Below are positions 1 to 8,153 of a stretch of DNA of 64,000 nt, one piece after another; position 1 is the stretch's first letter; each line of letters begins with the position of its first letter. A program made the translations under genes and the position numbers. The notes beneath the pieces were generated by a model that was given only the letters and a program-made list of their open reading frames with translations, did not search any database and was not told where the DNA came from. Origin of the DNA: Ktedonobacter sp. SOSP1-85 (GTDB lineage Bacteria > Chloroflexota > Ktedonobacteria > Ktedonobacterales > Ktedonobacteraceae); the NCBI RefSeq assembly GCF_016587415.1, contig NZ_BNJI01000001.1:2705501-2769500 (forward strand). Reading direction: 5' to 3'.

Positions 1-454
1 CCCCAGACTCGCAGACCTGGGGGCAGAGGCGCTTTTAGAGGCCCTTCCGCTCTGGATTCAGGGAAAAATCACGCCTGAGCCCCAGGATGAGGAGCACGCG
101 ACGCATACGCGTATGCTGAAGAAAGAGGATGGCCGTATCCAGTGGGAACGCTCGGCGGGCGCCATCTCACGCCAGGTTCGCGCCTACCAGCCATGGCCCA
201 GCGCCTACACCACGTGGAAAGGCAAGCTGCTCAAGATTCTGGCAGCCCGCCCCCTGGATCGCCAGCCCGCTACAGCAGTCGCGCCGGGTACCGCCCTCGT
301 TCGCGAGCATGCCGGACAGAAGGTACTAGTGGTCGCGACCGGCTCGGGCCTCTTACAGGTACAACGCCTACAGCTAGAGGGAAAAAAGGCCATGACCACT
401 GAAGAATTTCTCCGTGGCTATAGCCAGATCTCAGAACAGCCACTCGGCAACTAG
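1..454 (+). CDS. fmt: methionyl-tRNA formyltransferase, C-terminal part (5' end outside window)
   Basis: The open frame runs in from the window edge (frame beginning at base 2) and ends at TAG 452-454. It encodes about 150 residues that match the end of Fmt: a stretch like LLEALPLWIQGKITPEPQDE, then ATHTRMLKKEDGRIQW, which joins the catalytic domain to the C-terminal tRNA-binding beta-barrel, and then ISRQVRAYQPWPSAYT. The enzyme formylates Met-tRNAfMet in the cytosol for translation initiation. The internal ATG at 113 is not the start, because the conserved PQDEEHATHTR segment lies upstream of it. The gene converges on uppP with a 31-bp hairpin between them. Confidence 0.93.
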   Translation, partial: PRLADLGAEALLEALPLWIQGKITPEPQDEEHATHTRMLKKEDGRIQWERSAGAISRQVRAYQPWPSAYTTWKGKLLKILAARPLDRQPATAVAPGTALVREHAGQKVLVVATGSGLLQVQRLQLEGKKAMTTEEFLRGYSQISEQPLGN

Positions 455-460
455 AGTGGG

Positions 461-529
461 ACGACGCTGCTAAAGCACGCGTCTACATATCAAGGCGCGA
501 TATGTAGACGCGTGCTTTAGCAGCGTCGT
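461..529. terminator. 31-bp perfect hairpin between fmt and uppP (dispersed palindrome copy 1)
   Basis: Arms 461-491 and 499-529 are exact reverse complements around the 7-nt loop aaggcgc. It starts 6 nt after the fmt stop and ends 17 nt before the uppP stop, so it can end transcription from both sides. The same palindrome recurs in the opposite orientation at 14431-14503. Confidence 0.8.
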
Positions 530-546
530 GCAGCTTTAATCCTTTT

Positions 547-1458
547 TTATGCCCGCCCTGGCAGAACGGTAAAGAACAGGATCAGCATAATGAGGCCAGC
601 TCCCATGCAGTAATAGGCAAAGGGATCAAGACGGCCAGTCTCAAAGTACTTGAGCAGGAACCTGGTGCTCACGAAGGCCGCGATCCCAGAGAGGACCGCG
701 CCAAAGAGCACCATCAGCAGTGTCGAGACGGGCAGGTGCAGCAGTTTGGGCACCTCCAGGACCGAGGCCGCCAGAATGACTGGTGTCCCCAACAAGAAGG
801 AGAAGCGCGCGGCATCCTCATGCGTTAGGCGCACAGAGAGGCCCCCCACAATCGTCATGCCAGAGCGCGAAAAGCCTGGAATCAAGGCCAGGGCCTGCGC
901 AGCTCCGACCGCCAGGGCCTCTTTGAAGGAGAGCGAGTCCAGGTGGCGAAACTGCTTCTCGCGCTCGCGTGGCGGCAAGGCGGAAAACGTTGCAGCAGAT
1001 CTGCGCCGCATGGCCTCGCCCAGGAACAGAACCGCGCCATTGAGTACCAGAAACGCAGCGGCGAGCAGGGGCGAGGCAAAAACACGCTTGAGTGTATGTT
1101 CCAGCAGGAGACCCAGGAGGCCAGCGGGAATGGTACCAACAATGATCAGCCAGCTTACCCACTCCGGTGTGCCTTTACGCACACTCTTCCAGTCTTTGGC
1201 TGTCACCACCAGCGTCCTGCCCACCTGCAACCAGTCGCGCCAGAAATAGAGTAAGAGAGCAATACTTGTTCCCAGGTGAAGCGCCGTGATCAAAGGGACA
1301 AAACAGCTCTCACCACCACATGCCGTGTCGGTCGTCATATTGCCCCAGCCCAGCAGGCCCGGCACAAGAACTGTATGCCCCAGACTGCTAATCGGAAATA
1401 ACTCAGTAACGCCTTGCAATAGCGCCAGAACAATTGTCTGCCAGATTGTTATATTCAT
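547..1458 (-). CDS. uppP: undecaprenyl-diphosphatase UppP (BacA family)
   Basis: 303 residues, usual for the family. It dephosphorylates undecaprenyl pyrophosphate at the membrane and so recycles the lipid carrier for peptidoglycan. Visible family motifs are the N-terminal GVTELFPISSLGH (the E..PISS.GH signature) and, in the second half, GFSRSGMT, which carries the catalytic Ser/Arg. Several hydrophobic segments span the protein. The region after PISSLGH has an extra loop with two cysteines (TACGGESC), longer than I expect for the family. The start has only a weak GAGAGA upstream, so the exact ATG is less certain. It is transcribed towards fmt and separated from it by a long hairpin. Confidence 0.95.
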   Translation of the reverse strand: MNITIWQTIVLALLQGVTELFPISSLGHTVLVPGLLGWGNMTTDTACGGESCFVPLITALHLGTSIALLLYFWRDWLQVGRTLVVTAKDWKSVRKGTPEWVSWLIIVGTIPAGLLGLLLEHTLKRVFASPLLAAAFLVLNGAVLFLGEAMRRRSAATFSALPPREREKQFRHLDSLSFKEALAVGAAQALALIPGFSRSGMTIVGGLSVRLTHEDAARFSFLLGTPVILAASVLEVPKLLHLPVSTLLMVLFGAVLSGIAAFVSTRFLLKYFETGRLDPFAYYCMGAGLIMLILFFTVLPGRA

Positions 1459-1516
1459 AAATAACTATATCTCTCTCATTGTTGTAATTGTAAACACATT
1501 CGCCGCATTGTAGAGT

Positions 1517-1530
1517 CCAAGTTAACTTGG
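1517..1530. promoter_or_regulatory. 14-bp perfect palindrome upstream of uppP
   Basis: ccaagttaacttgg is a perfect palindrome about 60 nt upstream of the uppP start. It has the shape of a dimeric regulator operator. There is no functional evidence. Confidence 0.3.
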
Positions 1531-1560
1531 GCTTCTCATCTGGGAAGATGCTGTATACCC

Positions 1561-1602
1561 GGTAGGGACCAGCCTTGGGAAGCGCCTCACGTGAGGGCTT
1601 CC
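1561..1602. repeat. solo end of the GGTAGGGACCAGC repeat plus small hairpin
   Basis: The 13 bases at 1561-1573 (ggtagggaccagc) equal the outer end of the MITE-like element at 44307-44473. They are followed by an imperfect inverted repeat, ggaagc.cctcac / gtgagg.gcttcc (1579-1602, one bulged base). This may be a relic of the same family. The match is short. Confidence 0.3.
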
Positions 1603-1646
1603 TCTCTTTCGGCGACTTATCTGGACAAAGTTTCCCAGTGAAACTG

Positions 1647-1670
1647 AGAGGCCATGTTAGTATGGCCTCT
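1647..1670 (-). terminator. hairpin downstream of mltG
   Basis: Arms 1647-1655 and 1662-1670 (agaggccat / atggcctct, loop gttagt) begin just after the mltG stop in the minus direction. No strong U-run follows. Confidence 0.55.
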
Positions 1671-1675
1671 TCAGC

Positions 1676-2806
1676 TTAGCCGCCATATTGGGACTCCAGT
1701 TGCTGGAACTCCGCGTATGTCTTCGCAAAATGCGATTTGCCATCTTTATCCGCGATAAAGTAGTAATAGTCGGTCTGTTTGGGATTGGCAACGGCCTTCA
1801 TACTGGCCAGGCCAGGGCTACAAATGGGCGTGGGAGGCAGGCCCGCCGTATTATAGGTATTGTACGGGCTATTAGAGGCTGTATCTCCTCCGACTGTATT
1901 GAGCGGTAGCCAGTACTTTGCAGGCGTTTGATCACTATCACGGGCGTACTGAACCGTGGGATCGGCCTGTAGCTTCCCATTGGTCTCGTCATTAGGCCGG
2001 TAGATGCGGTTCCAGTAGACGCTGCCTACATCCTCGCGATCAGAGGCATGGCCCGTCTCGCGTTCGACGACAGCGGCCAGATTGACCATATCATACAGAC
2101 TCATCTTATGCTGCTGAGCCAGCGCCTCCAGGTTATTCTGTTTTACGACGTCGTTCATAGTTGTCAGCATCAAGCCGATAGCGTCGCCCGCATCAGATTT
2201 AAGGTCGACCTGGTAGCTGGCAGGAAAGAGGAAGCCCTCCATCCCTTTCCCGTTCGGAATCGATTTTAAGATGGGGTACTTATCCCGCGCAGACATTTTG
2301 TACTTGCCCTGCACATAGGCATCAAAGGCGTTGATGTCTCTAGCATACTTCAGGAAGTCGTCCTTCTTAAAATTCGAGAGCGCGGGTTGCGATTGCGCAT
2401 AGGCATTGGCGACCTGTTCGAGACGCCAGCCCTCAGGCACCACGACCGCGACAGCATCCGGCTGAGCCCGCAAGAGTTGGTTGATAATCGAGTCTACCGT
2501 CATATCAGGTGTCAGCTTTTTATACACACCCGCCTGCAACTGATTATCCAGGCCACGCACACGCGCCCAGATGCGAAAGACGAGCGCATTGCGAATCAAA
2601 CCCTTGTTTTGCAGGTCGTTGGCGATTTCAGCCGTGCTCTCGCCCGGGCGAATTTCCAGGGCCACCGTTTTGTTATTCTTGGAGTCTGCCGGTTGAAAAA
2701 CAGAGGTAAAAGTATTCCATGCCACAAGACTAACGACAAATATCACCACCGCAACCATCAGCACTGAGATAAGACCAGCACGTGATTTCTTCGGTCGTTT
2801 CATCAT
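1676..2806 (-). CDS. mltG: endolytic murein transglycosylase MltG (YceG-like)
   Basis: 376 residues. MltG cuts nascent glycan strands at the membrane and sets peptidoglycan chain length. After a short Lys/Arg-rich N-terminus there is one membrane segment (about residues 11-31), a LysM-like part with IRPGESTAEIANDLQNKGLI, and the YceG domain with AAVVERETGHASDREDVGSVYWNR and GKLQADPTVQYA, which includes the catalytic Glu region (VERETG). The start ATG overlaps the ruvX stop as ATGA (2803-2806), so the two genes are translationally coupled. A second ATG follows immediately. mltG-ruvX is a pairing found in many bacteria. Confidence 0.95.
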   Translation of the reverse strand: MMKRPKKSRAGLISVLMVAVVIFVVSLVAWNTFTSVFQPADSKNNKTVALEIRPGESTAEIANDLQNKGLIRNALVFRIWARVRGLDNQLQAGVYKKLTPDMTVDSIINQLLRAQPDAVAVVVPEGWRLEQVANAYAQSQPALSNFKKDDFLKYARDINAFDAYVQGKYKMSARDKYPILKSIPNGKGMEGFLFPASYQVDLKSDAGDAIGLMLTTMNDVVKQNNLEALAQQHKMSLYDMVNLAAVVERETGHASDREDVGSVYWNRIYRPNDETNGKLQADPTVQYARDSDQTPAKYWLPLNTVGGDTASNSPYNTYNTAGLPPTPICSPGLASMKAVANPKQTDYYYFIADKDGKSHFAKTYAEFQQLESQYGG

Positions 2807-3285
2807 TCGTATTCCTCTTTTGTGCTACTCCTTTGTGCATCCAGGTACTCCTGGAGAAATACGGCCGCCGCCAGGGCATCAATCTCATGTCCTGGACGTC
2901 GACGTTTCCCCTGAGAGCGCTGGCGCCCGCTGGTATGCTTCGACTTTCTTCCCCCCTGCTGTGTGCGTAGGCGTTCGGCCTCTACCGTTGAGAGGCGCTC
3001 ATCCCAGAAGGTCACCGGAACGGCGATATGGGCTTTTAAACGCTCTACAAAGGCCATGATTCGCTCACCCTGGGCATGTATCTGACCATCCAGGCTTACC
3101 GGTAGTCCGACTACCAGGCCCTCTGCATCGGTCTCTGCGATCAGTCGCTCAATCGCATCCCAGATCTGCGCCTCATCCCGAGTAACATATATAGTGGTAT
3201 ACGGTGAAGCCAGAAAACCAGTTGCGTCACACGCTGCAACTCCTATTCTGGCCTCGCCTACGTCTAATGCGAGCAATCTCCCCAT
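2803..3285 (-). CDS. ruvX: putative pre-16S rRNA nuclease RuvX/YqgF
   Basis: 160 residues with an RNase H-like fold. The N-terminus MGRLLALDVGEARIGVA carries the first acidic catalytic residue. GLVVGLPVSLDGQ and the late FWDERLSTVEAE motif are typical of YqgF, which trims the 5' end of pre-16S rRNA. The C-terminal part (QQGGRKSKHTSGRQRSQGKRRRPGHEIDALAAAVFLQEYL) has a basic insert before the last conserved Asp (HEIDA). It is the first gene of a coupled pair with mltG. Confidence 0.93.
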   Translation of the reverse strand: MGRLLALDVGEARIGVAACDATGFLASPYTTIYVTRDEAQIWDAIERLIAETDAEGLVVGLPVSLDGQIHAQGERIMAFVERLKAHIAVPVTFWDERLSTVEAERLRTQQGGRKSKHTSGRQRSQGKRRRPGHEIDALAAAVFLQEYLDAQRSSTKEEYE

Positions 3286-3478
3286 GAACGTCCCCTTCCC
3301 AAAAATTGTACGAACACCACCACCCTACCAGACCCTCTTTATTGCATTCTAGCGAACCTGGCTTCGCTTTGTCTACTTTCACCCAAGATTTACCACCAGG
3401 GAACTCGCAAAAGTCATCTCTTCACTTCCACCTCAGCTCGCTGCGCGAGCCTTTGAGGTAAGGAGGTCATACGAAAAA

Positions 3479-3506
3479 TGCCGGGCTAGCTTTGACTGGC
3501 CCGGCA
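3479..3506 (-). terminator. intrinsic terminator of the baseplate-J-like gene
   Basis: Read on the minus strand, a tgccgggc-type stem (8 bp plus a mismatched extension) is followed by ATTTTTCG. This is a classical GC stem and U-run, about 34 nt after the stop at 3540. Confidence 0.75.
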
Positions 3507-3539
3507 GAGATGGTGCAGCTATTAGCCTTGAACATGTGA

Positions 3540-6218
3540 TCAGGAGTTTGCTGGCACCAGGTGGACATGAATATTTGGCTGCCAGAACGTCACCCAGAAG
3601 ACAAACGATGGTGTGGAGGAGATCTGGACCTCTTTTACATTGTAGGATTGATAGCTATGCAGCACCTCGGCACGCGCGTTGGTCGCCGATTTCCCCAGCA
3701 CCAGGTGCTGTACATTCTCAGGTTTGATTGAGGGCGTGGTGTTTACCTGGGCGGTAAAGTTGAGCGTCAGGTGCTCTCCTGTGCCACTTGTCGAGAGCTT
3801 TTGAATTTGAATGGAGGGGGCCGCATCGGCAGTCACGATGTAGTCCTTAAAGTTCTGCTCCTGCTGCAAGGCCACATTCAGTGGATTGACACTTGCCTTC
3901 TGGATATCGCTACCAGAGATAAGCAGTGCCGTCAAGGTCACATGCAGATTCGCGGTAAAAGAGTTATTATCTACCACCTGGTCAACTTTGGGGGCTTCGG
4001 TTAAGGTGCTCTGGAGATCAGGCTTCCCCACGACATCCTGTGGCGACTTCTTCTGCTGCGTCAACCAGTTCTGGATATCCGCGCTCAAGGCATCCTGTAG
4101 CTTCTGCTTCAGAGCATCCAAGTCTCCCTGAGTGACCACGGTAGCCTTGCCAGCCCCGCCACCCGTCATGCGGTCCGCGTTGGTAAAAGTTAGCTTTACC
4201 TGGTCAGGCGAGGAGAGATAACTCGCCCGGGCGATCTCGCTCTTGCTATTATCGGGGAGTATGGTAATGGTCTTAGCGCCCACATTCCCGCTCGTCCCAG
4301 GCTTCTGCGCCTGCACAGGTACATCCACAGGGTTCGCGCCACCACCTTGAGGCGTAACCACAGCCTCCGCGGTTGTCACAAACTGAATGCCATCACTCTG
4401 CGTCTCTAATACCGTCCCGGAGGGAATGGTAATATTAGCGCTCCCATTATTGGTAAATGTGATGCTGCCGGTGGCCACCTGATTATCAATAAGCTTCTGG
4501 CCGGTTGCCGTGCCAATACCATTCTGTGTGAAGTCCCGTGAGAGTCGCTGTGCCGGAACACTTGCGCTCGTGGCTTGCGCGAGGCGTGGGCCAACCACAC
4601 CCGGACCATTGGGAACCGCGGCCAGTGTGAGCGCATGGCTATAACTACGTCCCGCAAAGGTAATCGTCACATCTGTGCTCGGCACAAAAAAGGCCAGCAA
4701 ACCAACCACTAGAAACGCCAGTAAGATACCGGCTGCTACCAGGAAGCCTCCCCTGGCTCCGCGCCTACGCTCCTGATAAGAGCGGCGGCTGACACGGCTA
4801 TGAGGTGCCTGCCTGGATGGTCGCTGTGACGCCTGGCTGCTACGCGAAGCTGGTTTTACCTGATTGGGATGCTCCTGTATCCCGCTCGCGGGCCGTACCG
4901 CGCGCGAATGCACTGGGGTCAACTCGCGGCTTAAACGCTGAGCGGGCGCCTGGGCGGCGGGACGTGGTGGCATAATTTGTGTTGGCTGTTCCTCCACATC
5001 CGGCACCTCATACTCATCCTGGTCCTCCTCCAGAGGGGTTCGGCCGGGCATAGGGCGCTTTGAGTTTTTCTGCAATGGCAGCGAACGTCGATCACGCCGC
5101 GCCGCGGGCAGCGAAGGAGGCGTAAGCTCATCAATCTCGTCATCCGACTCCATCTCCTGCTGGCGGGCAGGCGGAAAGGCGTCATCACTGCCCATGTCAC
5201 CCAGGTCTTCAATCTCGCCATCCACGATAATACCGGGCTGGGTCGATGGCCCACCATGTACAGGAGTCTCGGGAATGGGATGCATTCCACTCTCAAGCTG
5301 ATCTATCGTTACCGCGCCTCGTTGCTCGGCACGTGGTGGCGGCGGTAACTCATCATCAAAATACGCGAAGGGATCGGAGAGAATGGCATCCGCGACCGTT
5401 GGCGAGAGAGGGGGTGTTGTATAGCTCGGCTTCGCCTCATCGGGGGTGCGCGGCGAGGCGGCTAGCCTGGCGTTGCTCTCGGACTCCTTTGCCTGTGCAC
5501 GTGGTTGCTCTTGCATGGCGGATCGCCGAATACTCTGAGCCTGGTTATAGTCTTCGAGTAGCAGATCGGCCTCGTCATCATCCAGTTCCTGGGGAGGCAG
5601 CGAGTGAATTGAAGGGCGGCTCTGCCCCTCATAGGCATAGGGTGCCTCGAACTTACGCGCAGGCGACTCCTCAACTGGACGCTTCTGTTCTTCAAAGCTT
5701 CCATCAAATTGGGAGTGCTTGCTGGGTAGCTCTTTCTGGCCTGGCTCAAAGGTTTCGGAGACTGGCTGAATATAAGGAGAGGGAGAGAGTGGCAGAGGAG
5801 AGGGGGGAGCAGACCTCCAGCGTTCGGACGAACGTTCTAACTGACGAGACCGGCGAGGCCCCAGGCTACGTCCCTCAGGGGACTTACGAGAAGTGCCTCG
5901 TCCTCGACCGCCCGGGGCCGAGCGCCCCGGGCGACTATTCTGGCGAGGATCGCTGGGCTGGGCCTCGAGTGATTGGGCCACCTTAAACTTCACCGCCTGG
6001 GCCACCGAACGCACCTGGGGATCAGAGCTTACAATGACCACGTCCTTCCCCATCTCCCGTGCTCGTGCATGCAGTAACTTCCAGGCCACATGACTACGCA
6101 ACTGCGTCTGCGCCGGTATTACCATGGTCACATGCCGCGATTCAACACGCTGTAGGCGCTCACGTACACTGGTTAAATCGTCTTCAGGACCAATATAAAT
6201 TGTTTGCTCATCACTCAT
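3540..6218 (-). CDS. membrane-anchored baseplate-J-like protein with long disordered cytoplasmic region
   Basis: 892 residues. Residues 1-90 form a small conserved-looking alpha/beta domain (IYIGPEDDLTSVRERL ... VVIVSSDPQVRSVAQAV). Residues about 90-485 are low-complexity Pro/Arg/Gln/Asp/Glu-rich sequence and end in a basic patch. A single membrane helix lies at about 490-512. Residues 520-892 are extracellular and include GSITFTNNGSANITIPSGTV, which is typical of baseplate J/gp47-like beta domains in non-phage proteins. There are no phage genes nearby, so I infer a surface or cell-wall protein. The function is unknown. It is monocistronic, with its own terminator. Confidence 0.75.
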   Translation of the reverse strand: MSDEQTIYIGPEDDLTSVRERLQRVESRHVTMVIPAQTQLRSHVAWKLLHARAREMGKDVVIVSSDPQVRSVAQAVKFKVAQSLEAQPSDPRQNSRPGRSAPGGRGRGTSRKSPEGRSLGPRRSRQLERSSERWRSAPPSPLPLSPSPYIQPVSETFEPGQKELPSKHSQFDGSFEEQKRPVEESPARKFEAPYAYEGQSRPSIHSLPPQELDDDEADLLLEDYNQAQSIRRSAMQEQPRAQAKESESNARLAASPRTPDEAKPSYTTPPLSPTVADAILSDPFAYFDDELPPPPRAEQRGAVTIDQLESGMHPIPETPVHGGPSTQPGIIVDGEIEDLGDMGSDDAFPPARQQEMESDDEIDELTPPSLPAARRDRRSLPLQKNSKRPMPGRTPLEEDQDEYEVPDVEEQPTQIMPPRPAAQAPAQRLSRELTPVHSRAVRPASGIQEHPNQVKPASRSSQASQRPSRQAPHSRVSRRSYQERRRGARGGFLVAAGILLAFLVVGLLAFFVPSTDVTITFAGRSYSHALTLAAVPNGPGVVGPRLAQATSASVPAQRLSRDFTQNGIGTATGQKLIDNQVATGSITFTNNGSANITIPSGTVLETQSDGIQFVTTAEAVVTPQGGGANPVDVPVQAQKPGTSGNVGAKTITILPDNSKSEIARASYLSSPDQVKLTFTNADRMTGGGAGKATVVTQGDLDALKQKLQDALSADIQNWLTQQKKSPQDVVGKPDLQSTLTEAPKVDQVVDNNSFTANLHVTLTALLISGSDIQKASVNPLNVALQQEQNFKDYIVTADAAPSIQIQKLSTSGTGEHLTLNFTAQVNTTPSIKPENVQHLVLGKSATNARAEVLHSYQSYNVKEVQISSTPSFVFWVTFWQPNIHVHLVPANS

Positions 6219-6374
6219 AAGCCCAGATTCTCCCCATCAATAACGGATCCACACGAATTTCGGGCTGTGCAGCTTAATTATAGCGTAGTATCACATCCCT
6301 GTGTCTCTCATATAATAACGTATGATAGTGCTAGTTCCGCTCTCCCGACACATTTTCTGCCTATTTTCAAGTAT

Positions 6375-6510
6375 CTTCTGATCCGAAAACCCTGAGCGCG
6401 AAGCGCTAGACACACAAGTGGCGTTGGGTTTCGGAATAAGATTATTCTGATCCGAAAACCCTGAGCGCGAAGCGCTAGACACACAAGTGGCGTTGGGTTT
6501 CGGAATAAGA
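6375..6510. repeat. two tandem 69-bp palindromic repeat units
   Basis: Units start at 6375 and 6444 and share 67 identical bases (6375-6441, 6444-6510). Each has an outer inverted repeat (tccgaaa.ccc / gggtttcgga, one bulge) and an inner palindrome, gagcgcgaagcgct. They lie just beyond the 3' end of the FtsA-like gene. A diverged third member lies at 8077-8144, just beyond alaS. This looks like a REP-like family attached to gene ends. The rest of 6219-6532 holds no gene that I can see. Confidence 0.85.
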
Positions 6511-6532
6511 TCTATATGCTAGAGAATATGTA

Positions 6533-7876
6533 TCACATGCGCATCGTGTCTAGAACATGATACAGGGTTTGTTCGAGCATTGAATCATCGTTCTCTAATT
6601 CAACGGCCTGGTATGCCAGAGCCATAGGCGTAATATCCTGGGCGCTACGCAACATACTCTCGGGATCAGTAATATGTCCCACCATCTCTGGTTGCACAGT
6701 GCGAATGATTGGATGCCGCGAGAAGGGCAGGCGCTCTATCCAGGGAAAGGCTTCAAGCTTCTGAAACAGATCTAAAAGCCCCGAGCCACCACCGACGACA
6801 TAAATGGCTGGTGGCAATAACTCCTCCTTGGCAAGCTCTTCGAGCAAGAGTTCGACGCTATCCATCCAGGTCTGACAATCGGGTTCGAGAATAGCCCGCA
6901 TCTCCTCATAGGCCTCGCCTGTAATCTCTCCCCGGCTATAACTCAATTTCAGGCGCTCGGCCTCGCGAATCGAGATGCTTTTACTTGTGGCAATGCGACG
7001 CGTAAACGAGCGCCCCCCCAGGGCAAACATACGCGTCTCCTCGATGCCTCCCTGCCGTACCAGGGCGATATCGGTCGTACCACCGCCAATATCAATAAAG
7101 ATGGCGCCGCTATCCGCTCCAGCATTAGTGCTCAAACAACGTGCCAGGGCATAGGGTTCAGCCACAATCGCCAGCAGGGTAAGATCCAGCCCCTGGGCCA
7201 CCGCCTCCAGCGCGCCCAATTGCATTAGTGGCGCAAAGGCGCTAAAGAGCGTCAGCGAGAAGTAGCGACCGGGAAAGCCAATAGGATTGGACACGGCCTG
7301 CCCATCAATACGCACCGAGACAACGGCGGTATTGGTTAGACGAACCTCGATATTATGGTAACCCGTTTCCGCGGCAATACGCTCCTTGGCGCTCTTCAAT
7401 AATTTATTCTGCGCACTAGCCATTAGCGCTTCCAGCTCATCCGCTGTGATCGGACGCGCCGGTTGCTGCCGATTTTTACTGACCGTTGTCGAGCTACCCT
7501 TGACCAGTTCGCCTGCGATACCAATGATCGCGGAAGGCGCGATAACCCCCCCTGCTGCTTGCTCTGCCTTGAGCAGAGCCTTGTTACAGTTGGCGATAAC
7601 ACCGGGAATATCGGTCACAATACCATCCGACATATGTGTATAGCTTTGAGGATGGTGTCCCACGCCTAGAACCTCAGCGCTATCCCCATGGACCTCGATA
7701 ATCATAGCCTTGGCATAGGCGGTACCAATATCTAGCGCTGTAAAGAGCTGACGCTCAGAGCTCGAACCCACAGGCTCGAGTTCAACCTCATACTCTTCTT
7801 CATCTAGTTCGGGATAATACCCATTCTCTTCGTGTCCTCTGCCAAACAAATTGCGCAGACGTTGAAAGAGATTCAT
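6533..7876 (-). CDS. FtsA/PilM-family actin-like ATPase
   Basis: 447 residues from the ATG at 7876 (aggga upstream); the frame is open for 41 further codons but without family similarity. The N-terminus has a short amphipathic start (MNLFQRLRNLFGRG) followed by an acidic linker. The ASKHA core follows: FTALDIGTAYAKAMI (phosphate 1), GAIFIDIGGGTTDIALV (phosphate 2) and IYVVGGGSGLLDL (adenosine motif). Proteins of this family tether FtsZ to the membrane (FtsA) or organise type IV pilus machinery (PilM). No fts or pil genes are nearby, so the choice is open. The N-terminal amphipathic helix is unlike the usual C-terminal one of FtsA. Confidence 0.75.
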   Translation of the reverse strand: MNLFQRLRNLFGRGHEENGYYPELDEEEYEVELEPVGSSSERQLFTALDIGTAYAKAMIIEVHGDSAEVLGVGHHPQSYTHMSDGIVTDIPGVIANCNKALLKAEQAAGGVIAPSAIIGIAGELVKGSSTTVSKNRQQPARPITADELEALMASAQNKLLKSAKERIAAETGYHNIEVRLTNTAVVSVRIDGQAVSNPIGFPGRYFSLTLFSAFAPLMQLGALEAVAQGLDLTLLAIVAEPYALARCLSTNAGADSGAIFIDIGGGTTDIALVRQGGIEETRMFALGGRSFTRRIATSKSISIREAERLKLSYSRGEITGEAYEEMRAILEPDCQTWMDSVELLLEELAKEELLPPAIYVVGGGSGLLDLFQKLEAFPWIERLPFSRHPIIRTVQPEMVGHITDPESMLRSAQDITPMALAYQAVELENDDSMLEQTLYHVLDTMRM

Positions 7877-8076
7877 ATGCGTGTCTTCCCTGATTTCATT
7901 CTTTCTTTGTTTCACAGGTGATGGGGTCCACCTACATTCGCCAGAAACAGCGCGCTGACTACCGCTCTCATCGCTATATACGCTCAGAGTGTCATGCACC
8001 GCCGCCTCAAAAACGAAAGTGCATGACGTGTACGTTATAACACAAAGAACGTACTTCTGGCAAAGTTACTACCTCT

Positions 8077-8144
8077 CGAAAACCTGAGCGCGCAGCGCTA
8101 GCTACGACAGTGGCGCCGCGCCCCCGAATGGGAATTGGTTTTCG
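8077..8144. repeat. palindromic repeat downstream of alaS (diverged copy of the 6375-6510 family)
   Basis: The outer arms cgaaaacc (8077-8084) and ggttttcg (8137-8144) enclose a GAGCGCgcAGCGCTAG core and a tggcg block, the same order as in the 69-bp units. It begins 10 nt after the alaS stop and so could act as its terminator. Confidence 0.6.
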
Positions 8145-8153
8145 TATAAGGAG

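Noticed and set aside
5246..5986. 246-codon plus-strand frame opposite the baseplate-J-like gene
   Set aside because: Lies over the low-complexity linker; Arg/Pro-rich nonsense without start site.
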